Origin: Tubiluchus corallicola
Lineage: Eukaryota; Priapulida; Priapulimorpha; Priapulimorphida; Tubiluchidae
Direction: 5' to 3'
Length of the DNA: 64,000 bases
Assembly (NCBI GenBank): GCA_030141605.1
Contig: JAQGDQ010000499.1
Coordinates: 1-64,000, forward strand
Under the pieces are notes generated by a model, which worked only from the letters and a program-made list of their open reading frames with translations, was not told where the DNA came from and did not search any database. Both the position numbers and the translations under genes were made by a program. Below, in pieces: positions 47,379 through 59,300 of the stretch (position 1 is the stretch's first letter; every line of letters starts with the position of its first letter).

Positions 47379-50300
47379 CTACCAGTGAGCCGGTGGGCCC
47401 ACTTTAATAGGACTGCAGCCTGGGCTTCTAAACAATTGTCTGCTTGGTGCATTTTTCAAACTAGTGAATGGTGACGGCGTTGGGGTAGCTTCAAATGGAA
47501 CGGATTGGTCTTCGGCGACCAGTTTCTGCGGAGATTCGAAACATTGACGGCACACAGCCATGTACTTGTCAGCTCCACCTATAACCTCCAACTAAAAATG
47601 ATTGCAAAAATTATGCTCAAGTTACACAATAGAGACAGACTGAAGTCTGGTGAATAATTTACGTCTATCTAGACATTGATTACAAATATTATTCAGTAAC
47701 AACTCACGCAAATTGTTTCACTTGCGCCCTACGAAGCACAGATACCATATCGCAATAGTGTCACATGACACAGAAACAAAAATAGCATGCAGAAAATGCA
47801 TTTTAAGGTTGCAGAGCTAGCAACTAGACACAGAAATGAAATGAAGGGTGCATCTTGTAGCATCGTCACACGATTACGTCATCTAGTTAGTAAAAAGTGT
47901 TCTGAGTTTTATCTCATATCTACTTAGCTTAGATATTATAATTGGCGACGAGAATAAAACTGGATAAGCTAGATCATTATCTACATGAAGAACTAGAGCT
48001 TTTCGTGGAATTAGTCTGGATGTCTAAAACCACATTTTCACAGGACAATATTGTGTATAAAGATTGACTTTTTCGCCAGTAAATTTTCACAGAGAATCAC
48101 ACACGCTGAACAGTGAGTTCGCAGTTGCCTTTGACGTGACATTGATGTTGTGCATTGTTAAGCTTATTGTTTGTACTGTACATGTAGCCTGTGCAGGCGG
48201 TCACAATTTTTTTCGCGATGATCAGAGTAATACGTTTTTAAAGGCAATGGCAACAAATTTGATGCCGTTTCCCTGTTTTGACATTGAAGGTGATCAGTGC
48301 TTGCTAGGACCACGGTGGGAAAAATACATGCAAAGGTTTGAAAATTATTTAACGGCAATGAACATTACAGATGACAACAGGAAGAAAGGGCTGTTACTCC
48401 ATTTCGCCGGTGAAGCAGTACACGACGTTCTTCAGACGCTAGTGAACCCGGATGAAGCTGTGACGTTCTCCTGTTCACTGCACCGATTAGAGATATCTAC
48501 GGTACACTCCGCAGCTGCAGCTTGAATCACTCCAAATCATCTTTGTCAGCATACGGTCAAGCGCGTGCTAATTTGCTGAATACGAGTATCATTGACTCAG
48601 ATAATCACGATACGAGTTTACTTTGGCGATACACATATCGTAATGAAAGATATCACAATGCATCTATGTATCGTTACAGGCCTATTAATAACAACAATTA
48701 CTCTAAAGGATTGTGCTGAGGCCTTGAGAGATCAAATATTCAGATGGACCAACCATCCATATTCACATGGATAGTGCAAGACATTTTATGCAATGCAATT
48801 TTTGCCTTTAATGAATTAGTGAAAACCTTTGCAAATTTTGTGGTGTTACTGCTTATAGAATCTACAAAGTACAGCACATCAGCACAAGGTAATACTGAAA
48901 AGTAGGGATTACATACTGTGTGCCAAGCTGCAAACAAACCTATCAGATGTATGAGTCGTAGAAATATTTGTTAAGAGCACTCAAAAACCAAATTACTGCT
49001 ACAAACACTACGTGTACACCATAGTGATACACAGGAGTGCAATATGGACATCAATAATGACGACGATGACAACAATAACGGCACAAAACACTTGCTGCAA
49101 TACTTACTGCCGTTTCTGCGCCTTTTCTTTTAGTATAGCATGCTTCCTGGTTGCATTTCATGCACACAGCTGTCAACTTAATAACACTTTCCGCCAAAGG
49201 TACTAGATTGAGAATGTTTCCAAAACCCTATAAAAAAACAAAAAAAAACAAATGAAATAAAAAAACAAGCTCACTTACTTTGACAGGTCATTTAGTAAAT
49301 TCCTTTTTAGAGAACCAATCATTAATTCTCTCAGTGTATGACTGCAGGAAACTGGCTGCATGGTTCTACGGCTCAGATAATGTAACAACAAAGCAACCAC
49401 AATGCTACAGAATAACCGACTAGTTCCTAACCTTTCTTTGATACGTCCCGTCCAGTGCAGCTACTATCACTGTTTTGCCAGCGTTTGCCATAAACTCGCT
49501 GAACTCGACTACATCTGGAAACTAATGAAAAACCAATCAGTAAGCGCACGCTACAAGCAAACATGAAGTGTATTCAATACATTTCATCAACACACCTATA
49601 AGTGAATCGATTCACAAACAGAAGCATGAATGATCAATCGACACAACCAGGGTACAGGGATGAATTTAACTTTTGAAATTTGATTAGCATCATCTTGTAA
49701 TCAACTTTTTATTTAATTAGCAATCACCATTTTCTGATTCGCAGTTAGCAGTAAATATTATTTGTAAATATACATATTAGAGGCAAAAAAAACGTGCCAA
49801 AGTTTTTCTCGCTAACACAAGAAAGTGAATACCAATGAAGTGCCATCCAAATTCTGGAAATGTTAATGAATTCATCCTGCGCACTGTTGCACTACAACGA
49901 CCGATCATTTTAATACAAGCACTTTAACAAGTTGCAATAGTTGAAAATAATGAAAAGTTCACTTACAAATTGTCCCTCGTCGATGCCAATAACTTCAAAA
50001 TTCATAGCTTCCTGCTGTAAAGACATCAACTCGACAGCCGACACAGCTGCTAAAGTTTGCCTAAAAACCAAGAGAACCAGTGACGAAATTAGGAAATTTA
50101 GGTAAAACTTATGCAAAACACATTATTACTTATAATTTTGTAGTACGTCATTTTCCACAAAAACTATGCCAGGAAATGAGAGCATTTAGACTGTAATCAA
50201 CAATATTTAGCACACTAGGTCAGTAAGCAAAACAACCTAAATTCATAAAAAATTCAGTTGTTACAAAGAATTAATTGGAAGAAGGGAGTCTATAATAATT

Positions 50301-52391
50301 GAATAACATATTCATAACATGTCTGATTAGAAAAACTCATACAAGCCAGACACAGTAAATGCACACCTGTACAGTAAGATGCATGAATAAGACAGCACCA
50401 GTCACAGCCTCATGCTGAAATAAGGTAATCAGTAATAGGTATTATGAGACAATCCCCAGGTGGGTTTATTCTTCATTCACCTTCCTATGTAGTGTTTATA
50501 TATAAGACGATGGACAATCGATCATCCACTGACCAGAGCCTCTGCCTGAACATCGTTGCAGAGGACTTGACTGTTGGAATCAAAACAACTGGACAACAAA
50601 AGTAGTCTGCTACATTCGTAATCTGGGATAACAAGTCTGCCATACTCTAAAGCTTTTATACAAACCAAATACTCTTAAGACAAATACTGTATTTGTCTTA
50701 AGATTTTCCATAAATGTTATTTGGAATAAAACGAACATGCAAGTTACTAATACTCAGACATACTATAGAGCAGTAGTACTTGAGTGAAAATTTACTTACA
50801 AGTTTATAATACATTTCATCAATTTATGAAATTCTACAAACCTTATTTGCTCTACTTTTACTTCATAAAAAAATCCAAAGAATGATTAAAACACAAAATT
50901 AATACGCTGTTCATTGTTGATGAGTTTCTCAGGTCAAAAGACATATTTTCCATTCTCACGCAGGACATCTGCCACTGTTTGTTGCTGCGGTAACATGTTT
51001 TGATATATCGCAGTATTCACACAAAATTACTAGAGTACTTAAGTACGCATAAGCACCTACAGACAAACGCAGTGACGCACATCCACACACATGTTAATCT
51101 CGACTGCCAAATTTAAAATTTGTCTCTTGCCTAAAAATAATTCATTTGCATAAAAGATACAATTTTCTGCACATTTTTGAATATCATCATTTACTTTAAT
51201 CTGTTTAAAATCAAACAGCATAGTGTGGAATTTTTGCACTTGAAATAAAGTCAGAAAATGCGCCAGTTAAGACAAAATTGTAAACTCACTTGTCGTGCGT
51301 AGCCAGTGTCATCTTCTCATACCTAATGTCGTTTGCATATTTCACCACTAAACAGGTATAATTTGCAATCTGATACCGTTTCATTCTTCGTATCAACTCA
51401 GTACTATAATACAATGACATCAGCAAGATAAGAAAAAATTAAAAAATATCGGTTTGTGCATGTTTTTCCTCAAAAAATGTGAAACTCTATTTACTGGCTT
51501 TACTCATTCATTTTAAAAACTGTCAATTGAAATTATTAGTAACTGTGATGAAAAAAATATCATCACTGATCATCAAAATAAAAAATTAATGTTCAAGGAC
51601 AAATTATAAAACGTTTAAAGGAAACCATGTCACTTGTGCCTTGCGGTGCCAAAACAGACATTAGACCGTGTCTCTCATAGGCCTATGTTACAGGTTCTAG
51701 AAATTTTAAGTGACACACAGCTGATTGTCCGTTTTTTGAATTTGTTCCAATTTGCTAGTCGATACTTACGTTTTCCCAGAGAACATTGGTCCAAAGATAA
51801 CCTAAAAGAGAAAAATATGGATCACAGAACAACTAACTCTTGAAACATATAACTTTAAAAAAAACATGATGACTCTTGAAAGATATAACTTTCAAAAAAA
51901 ACATGATGTAAGTATGTAGGATTTCAACTGGGTGGTTAAGGAATTACAGGTAGCTAATGCATTCTAGACCAACTTACAGTACCAAACAGCCACTTAGTAT
52001 CTAATGCTTTTAATTAAATCAGTTTAGCACTGTCAAATTGTGAAATCAAAACACAGTTAACATTCTTCTGTAAAATTATGCTCTAATTATTAATTATAGC
52101 CTTTATCTAAAAAATAGAGAATAACGACACCAATGGTACATATTTTTCTGTTTACCTTAGAAAAAATTGCAAATACAGGTGTACACATGAAAGGAGAAAA
52201 GTTATTTGCATGTTAAATTTGCCGTAAGTAAAAAATTTGCCTCGCAACGCGTATGGTAATTAATAAAAGTGAAACCCCGATCATGTGGAATGAAAATTGA
52301 AACTGGTGATATATGCTGTTCCGCGTACCTGGATTTGCCCTTTTGTATGATGTTTTGCATGGATTCTTGGTGTATCTACACAGGCCATCAT
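47379..52391 (-). CDS. TK1: Thymidine kinase, cytosolic TK1 type, complete
   Basis: It phosphorylates thymidine to dTMP with ATP in the cytosol (pyrimidine salvage). Exons in transcript order: 52391-52329, 51801-51770, 51403-51290, 50060-49967, 49521-49432, 49227-49108, 47591-47379. Phases match throughout, giving 241 residues against 234 in human. Visible motifs are KGQIQ, the Walker A loop GPMFSGKT (about residue 25), [18 protein letters not shown], the catalytic [28 protein letters not shown], then the zinc-site cysteines in [13 protein letters not shown] and VCRQC around EVIGGADKY. The C-terminal tail is Ser/Thr-Pro-rich ([14 protein letters not shown]) and has no KEN motif. Two ATGs lie in tandem at the start; the first was chosen. 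Confidence 0.96.
47855..48510 (+). pseudogene. Ty3-type LTR retrotransposon fragment, Gag N-terminus
   Basis: The translation at about 48247-48500 includes [17 protein letters not shown], then [12 protein letters not shown] and [20 protein letters not shown]. That pattern (a W-x-x-y-x-x-x-F-x-x-Y block, then an LLLH-AG-V-D block) is typical of Ty3-like Gag capsid starts. Upstream, TTGGCGACGAG at about 47942 resembles the sequence that usually follows the 5' LTR in such elements, and TGTAGCATCG near 47855 could be the LTR edge. No protease, RT or 3' LTR is seen, so it is a truncated relic. It lies in TK1 intron 6, opposite strand. Confidence 0.72.
51838..51908. repeat. Short direct duplication in TK1 intron 1
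   Basis: CTCTTGAAACATATAACTTT followed by an AAAAAAAACATGATG block is repeated once with minor changes. Confidence 0.8.
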
Positions 52392-52761
52392 TTTGCAATT
52401 TATCTAGAAATATCTAAAAAGTTATCATTTACTTAAACAATTTGTAGCCAATATTAGAATAAAGCGAATAATTTTCACTACTACTATATAGCACTAGTAC
52501 CAGTAGCAGTATACACTTCTGAGCAAATTAATAATAAGAGATTAATAATGACGTTTCACACAAGGAAAAGCGTATAGACTATAAGTTTCAAAAATTATAC
52601 TTTATATTTGTGTCCTAAAGCATAGTACATCCTTCAAAACCTAACAGTCAAGTCCAGTGACCAACGGGAGTTGCATCACAATCTTACTTGTAAACATCAT
52701 ACATGCATAGACGTATACTTGTATGCAAACAATAATTTTTACTATGCGGAAACTTACTTAC

Positions 52762-52930
52762 GGTGGCAGTACTAGGCAAGGAAAACCGTGAAAGACTTGA
52801 CAGCAAATCGGGTTAAATGCGACCACAGCGATGATGAGATTGATTCTTCGTTCAAGCAGTCAGTTGAATTCCCTTTATTGTACAGGCCTTTGATGATTGA
52901 TGATTGATGATTGAAACATCGACTCTTCAA
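52762..52930 (-). other. Probable TK1 5' UTR exon
   Basis: On the minus strand a strong donor, CTGCCACC/GTAAGTAAGT, ends this segment at 52762. The only acceptor before the TK1 ATG is CTTTTTAG near 52414-52421. Together they imply a 5' UTR intron of about 340 bases. The upstream edge is set only by the promoter motifs at 52940-52956. Confidence 0.5.
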
Positions 52931-52939
52931 CAGTTGTAA

Positions 52940-52970
52940 TTTCGCGCGAAAATTGGAACTGCGCGCAAAA
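52940..52970 (-). promoter_or_regulatory. E2F palindrome, CCAAT box and GC-rich E2F-like block, TK1 promoter
   Basis: TTTCGCGCGAAA at 52940-52951 contains the E2F consensus TTTSSCGC on both strands. ATTGG at 52952-52956 is a CCAAT box on the TK1 strand, and GCGCGCAAAA at 52961-52970 is a second GC-rich E2F-like block. CpGs are otherwise rare nearby. E2F and CCAAT control of TK1 at the G1/S transition is established in vertebrates. Its action here is inference. Confidence 0.62.
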
Positions 52971-53321
52971 TTGCGCACCATTTCATTTCAAATAATTTTA
53001 TTTGCAATAAAGAACCGTGGTTTTTGGTCAGGGTGGTCAGTACTGACGAATGGTCACGCGCCAAAAGTCATGATAGAAACTAACATTATCCATGCAAAAA
53101 GCCATCTAAATAATTTGAATGCTAAAACGTTATACGTTTTTAGCTGTGAAAGGCAAATTTTAATTATCAAAAATGTATAAAAATTCAAATGTTAATGTCT
53201 TAATGTCTTGTCTTTCCTTACGATCTTAATGTCTTTCTGCTCTTTGCCTGCTTATCGATTTTAAGCACATGACAATGATACTTTTTTACAACTTCTGTGC
53301 CCATTTGTAGGTGCTTATAGG

Positions 53322-53820
53322 CAGGGCCTATTTCAGCTTAAAGAAGCCCGGGGAAGTGAGGCCACCTCGGGGGGTGGGTGGAGGCGCCACCATGGTTATA
53401 CTATATATAGAAAATATGGAGTTATACAGTTTTAAAAGGAAAGAACAATTGAAAGAAAAACTGCTTTATTCTCAAGACCAGTCTTTAACACTTATCAAAT
53501 AGTCAAATGAAAAACAACATCTTTGCAATACGTAATACCGTACTCTCACTTCCGTACAAGCCATCTTCTGACTTTTTGCTTCGCAAAGTTATTAATTAAC
53601 TCGTTAAAATCAAGGCCTTTTTGCTACATCCACATTCATTCGAATAATTGATAGAAGACCGTTTAACCGATCCTGGGTCATCGTCGAATGATTGTCGTTT
53701 TGATATTTTTTAACGCACTGAAAGAGAGTTCACCGAAAAAAGTTACCTCGGTGCGAGGCCCCCATAGAGGGTGAGGCCCCGGGGAAGTATCCCCACTTTC
53801 CTCCTCTGAAATAGGCTCTG
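53322..53820 (-). mobile_element. Internally deleted hAT transposon with 8-bp TSD (499 bp)
   Basis: The termini CAGGGCCTATTTCAG and CTGAAATAGGCTCTG are inverted with one mismatch. The flanks CTTATAGG (53314-53321) and CTTACAGG (53821-53828) form an 8-bp duplication with one change. Subterminal GGCCCCGGGGAAGT-like blocks are inverted too. On the minus strand 53742-53560 encodes a broken hAT dimerisation segment: LSFSALKNIKTTI, then after a frameshift MTQDRLNGLLSIIRMN. It lies about 350 bases beyond the TK1 promoter motifs. Confidence 0.88.
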
Positions 53821-56054
53821 CTTACAGGTAAGCCTATTAGATTGAGGCAGTGAAAAAACGAATACTATGAACTAGTGACGACTGACTAGAGCTCCAGAGA
53901 GCATCCTTCACAAAAATAGCGAGAAAATGATCCCATCGTCGCATTAAGGATGGCAAACTAGTCTTAACTGGTTTAACTTGGATTAATTTAAACTTAAGTT
54001 CGAAGCCAATTCAAAATCCTTTTCAAACAATTGAGCTGTTTCTAGTCAGGTGATGTATAGAGTCACATTGTGATCAACATTAAACTGAGTAGTGTCATCA
54101 GCATAGATAACAAGCTTGGAGAACACGGAGCCTGACACGAGACGGGATATTGCAGACCAGTGAGGAATATCAGCATTGATTTCATATGCAAATGTTGACT
54201 ATCATTTATAAATAATTGGTATCAGTGATTAACAACAGCACAATCTCAGTGGGGCAAGAGGAGGAATGCCACACTGCTATGTACGTCAGCGAGAAAATAA
54301 TCACTTTGAAGAGTGCACATATGATTGGCTCACCATTAGCAAACGGTTAATGTGAGGCAATTTCACGTATCAGATTTTTCACCATTGTAGCTCCTGTTCA
54401 CCAGATCTCTGACATTTTCATTCGTCCAATGTTCTGCATATTATGATGACGTCTAACATAATGTCAATCATTTGCGTTGACTACCCAATCAGCGTGCAAG
54501 TTATTTCACACACCCATGCAGCAAGTACGTTCGGGACAGTTAGCTACAGCTCCGTCTAACATGTTACGAAAAATGCTCAACTTTTCATTAGTTAGCGGGA
54601 GAAATATTACCCTCGTTCTAGGTTTAATTATTGTCAATTGAAATTGCAAGTGAATTAGTGGAAATATATATAGTCTAGTTTCGTTTACAGGAAGAAACGC
54701 ACAACGCTTACGTCTATGAGTTGCTGATTAAACCATTTTGCAATCAAGAAAATACACAGTCTAGTTTAGTTTATGGCTTTGCAAGTAAGATAAAAGCAAC
54801 TATATGATTAACTTTAAATAATGACAAAACAAAATGTTTTCCTTTCTGGCCAGTTTTTATAAGCCTCAATGAGATCTTCACAGTCAAAATTATTTCAAAT
54901 GTGGTCAAAACTTATATTATACATCATTGTAATATTAGCTAATTTTACGCTATTTTTCTGGATATAATCAAGGTTAAAAGATACCATTGGGACTTATGTG
55001 ACTCGGGCATTCAATATAAGGGTCGTCTATGGAATGGAACAGTCAAATTTATTCCATTTCCGTAGCCTGGCAAACGAAAAATACAAAAACTTAATAAATT
55101 TTGCAGGCGAGCACATGATTAATTAATATAGAAAAATGCATCGCAGGCTTGATGTTCGTATGTTTAAAGGCAAGAGAGGCTTAATAATTTTGTTTCTCTT
55201 TTTTGTAAAGCAAGGCTAACTGGCTTAGTTTCTTTATTACATTTATGTCTCTGTATTTTGTAGTGCTTTGAAACTTCGTCTCTACATTCTGTTTAAATTG
55301 AAAAGTCATTTTTTGACTACTTGAAGTGTTAATTTCGTGTTAAAATAGCTGCTTCTCTGCAAATTTGTGTTTATGTAAAAGAGCAATCAGTTTATCTGCT
55401 GATTAGACATTAGGTGTGATTGTCATGTTGTTTAGTTTAGTTTAGTTTAGTTTAGCTTAGACAGTTGTTGTCCTGCGTGAGCTGTTGTCCCGAATGCTGC
55501 TGAGCGTGCTTACGTTGCAGCGGGGGCGGAGCGATAGACCAACATGTTTGGTGTCAATTATGTTCTTGATATGACAGAATTAGTGTAGTTTAATTGTAAA
55601 TAGTGCCGTTATTATATTATGAGCTCGAGCACCATTTTACAAAGTTGATACAATGAACTATACAGATTGGTCACAGTGATGATAAAAATATGCGAATTAT
55701 CTGCAAGGTATAAAACTGAAAAGAAGGTAATCGTGGTCGAATGAAGTGGCATGATTATGTCAATCACAAAAGCAATGATAACAACCAAGATAACATTGTC
55801 TTAGGCTTTGGAGTTTACTGGCCTTGCTACCAAAATAATGTAACACAATACAACTGTGTAAAACTGACAAAGTGTTACACTTGCCACTACAGCTTTCTCT
55901 TTTCTTGCACTAGTTGGCCAGGCCTATTAAAGCATTGGTAACGATAATCAGCATCTACTCTCCTCAAAGATTGCACAAAAGCAGAAATACCAATATGAGA
56001 CATCTCAAATTTGCCAATCCCAAACTTTGATTACTAGTCAAGAATCTAACCAAT

Positions 56055-56139
56055 GATGATGATGATTATGATGATGATCATGACGACGACGACGACGATG
56101 ATGATGATGATGATAGTGATGATGATGATAAAGATGACA
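56055..56139. repeat. (GAT/GAC)n microsatellite
   Basis: Interrupted GAT and GAC triplets about 200 bases beyond the stop codon of the cadherin-like gene. Confidence 0.93.
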
Positions 56140-56344
56140 AAAGTGATTGTAATAATGATGTAATATAGAAAATTTCAAGAAAGAATAATTCTTAACTTAC
56201 ATCAAGTCTGACATGATTATAATTTTTAGTCAGTTATATTTTCAAATAGTTTTAAGTTAAATTTTCAATCTACACGTACATAAATAATTTTGCCATCTAA
56301 CGTCCAGGTGTTAATTTCACTGCATATTTGCCAAGGGTTATTGC

Positions 56345-59300
56345 TCAAGCATGATTTTCTGGTTTGTCTTCTTGATCACTGGTACTCTTACTACTCTCAG
56401 TAACCTTGTTAGTAATATCAGGTGATCTTTTTCCACTAGTCTTTTGGACATCTGGGTTATTTTGTTTAACTGTATCAGACGGCAGCTGAGGTTGCTCGCA
56501 AGTGGAATCTTCTTGCTCTTCTTGATCCTGATCAGCATCTTCTTCGTCCCCTTCCATGAACAAACTCGCTATGTTTGTGGAAGCTGGAATTCTGGGAACC
56601 AGCGAATTTTCTCCTCTCCCGGTTGCCATGGTGACGCTTTTCACTGACTTCTTGTCTGTTTCTGCATTTCCCATTGCTAAATTAGAGGAAACTGAAGCTT
56701 TGGTGGAATTTCTGTTGTTTGTCACAGAGGCGCGTTTTTTCGATTTAATGCATCTGAAAAGAAATTTCTAATCAATTACATAGTTGCTTGAAGAAATTCA
56801 TGTTTAAACCCTAAGACGCTCTATAATCATAAGTTATTTTTGAGCTAGTTGTAATTCGTATTTTGTTGAACAAAACTACTATTTTCACTAATTAAATTTA
56901 CAGAAGTTTATAAAACAATATGATAATTTACTCGTGTAAATAAGTCTTGTTCCCACATCTCTTAATTATACACCTTATATATTTTTTACATTTTTCATAG
57001 TAGCTAATGTGTACCTTTTGCAATAGTTTCTTAATAAAGATTCTGATTGCCAAAACTAATACATGCAGTCAGTCCTACATCGTTGGCTTTCCATGATAAA
57101 TTTTGTCGTAAGCTTTTGCCCTGAATTTTAGAAGTGAACAATGATCATTCCACCACAACTGTTGCATGGCCTAGGAGCGCTCCATTGTTCAATAAACAAA
57201 CATTTTCTTTGGAATGTTAAAAGACAGTAGAGATAGTTTTGGAACATTTAAAATGCGTTCTTGTTAGAAAAACAATCTATGACAATATTTTAAAAGTTAG
57301 AATGAAAGCGATTCTACTAATCATCATATTTAAGTAAGATGCTGAGACAGTGGTACCTATTTATTATGCTGTATCGCACGCCAACTAAAATGGCTGCAAA
57401 TTATGTAACAACCTCTTCGTTTAATGAAGACATTATGGCGCATTTATGACGCCTTAAGAAACATCTCTTATTACGAGTACAGACTAAAAAGAATTCGCTA
57501 AATCGTGATCATCAGCTGCCACCGTGTACACTTAAATTAGGCGACAAAAGTTGATGATGTGTCAGCACCCTTTTTGTCACAATTTTTCACGGTTATAATT
57601 TATAGTAAAAATATAACATTAAACAAACTCTCGACATATCAGTGCAGCCTGTACACACGCGATGACAAGCAAGAGCACACCAACTACCATTAATACATGA
57701 GTACTTGCTGAAGACTTTTCGCGGCTTGCAAAAGACGCAACAGATGAACCTGAAAAAAAACAATAAAAACAACAACACTGAGCTTTGAAAATGTTATTTT
57801 TTATTCTCAGTAAATGACTGATGCAGCTAGATTGATAGCATAAAAGCACGATCAGTTTTTGAGATGAGGCAGACAACGTTACTTAAAGCAAAACCGGACC
57901 CAATCTTAGACTGTAGATCAAAACAATCTACTCTTTTTTTAAAATATTGAAAGGAAACGTACTATTTTTTTCAAAAACGAGTTACGTGAAAGAATTATTA
58001 CCACAAAAACACAATTTTTCGTTCGCGCCATTACATGCATTTCGCCATTCAGTAGTTAGACGGGCACTAGCGAAGGCAATTCGGAAAGTTTTTGCACAAA
58101 AACAGGTGCTGTACCACTCAGTTCAGATGCGTTAGTTTGTGACGAACTACACGCGTTCGACAGCTCATGCGCGAGTACAGCTGTAAATTTGAAATCTGAA
58201 TTTTTATCTCAAAACTTGCCTAGTTTTAGTGCAACACACTGAATATCTTACAGTAGCACTGTACTTCAAGTTTCGTTTTCGCAAATACGTGCAACACGCT
58301 CGTGGAATATTTTTGCTGTTGAAAATAATGTTAGTTTGTGATGTCATCAATAGCTGGGCTCCCGTGCCGCTAATTAAGTTTTTAATCTATAATTTAATTA
58401 TCAGAAAATCAGAAACGTTTTTGCAGTATTAATTGTGTTAAAATGTATACTTTTTATCTGATTTGAAAATGGGGTAGTATATGGAAAATCATCTTGTCTT
58501 CCTTTAAACTTGGTACAAATCATTTGTCTCGGTTATTGTATCCTAATCAGTAAAGCTTATGCATCATAGAACACGATTTTTTTTTAAATTGTCAATAGTG
58601 CAAAAATCTGCACGAAAACTGCAAGAAATACGGCATTCAAGCACTCGAGTCAAATTGAAAATGCAGTCAGAGAATGAACTTTCACATATATTGAAGCACC
58701 TTTTTGTTGAAATTATTATTTGTATTATTTGTGCGCTCACTAAACGTACTCACAAAATGACAAAAATATTCAAACGCTTGTTTGAATCGTGCCACGCAGT
58801 GTGTTTTTCCTGTTGCATACAGCAAAAAAGACTGCCAATGTACTGAAATCTTGCATTGGCGTGCTTGGCGGCCTTCGCTTGTTTTCGGCTTTAGCCACCT
58901 TGTGGTGATTTTTGGCCTAATCACGTGATCAATTTCATCTGGGTCATAGGCCTACTGTGAAGTGAAGACGTGTCATGATAAGTTATAAGATATTGTCGTT
59001 ATCTGTTTACAATTGCTCATGATTTGGGGCTAATACGGTATGTATATTATCTAATTACTTTAAGAAACTTAAATTTAGTTTAAAATAACAGTTAGGTATT
59101 AATTAATATGACAGTGCAGTGTATAATTGTGTAAAATTGACTTTTCGCTATTATTATTTTTTGTTATTTTTGGCACTAATTTCTTGTGTTTAGAAGGAAT
59201 GACATGTTTTGGCAAATAAAGAGCAAAGAAGGAGCAAAATTTAATCGAGCTTCGAATTTCGTATTTGAAAGCCCAAACAGCCAATGTTTGGACTTGCGGC

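Larger units (their letters stand above)
52971..56344. other. Intergenic region between TK1 and the cadherin-like gene
   Basis: Apart from the hAT element at 53322-53820, this region contains a short (TTTAG)n run near 55432-55458 and the GAT tract at 56055-56139. No gene is seen at about 53830-56050. Several short open frames show no family motif. Confidence 0.6.
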
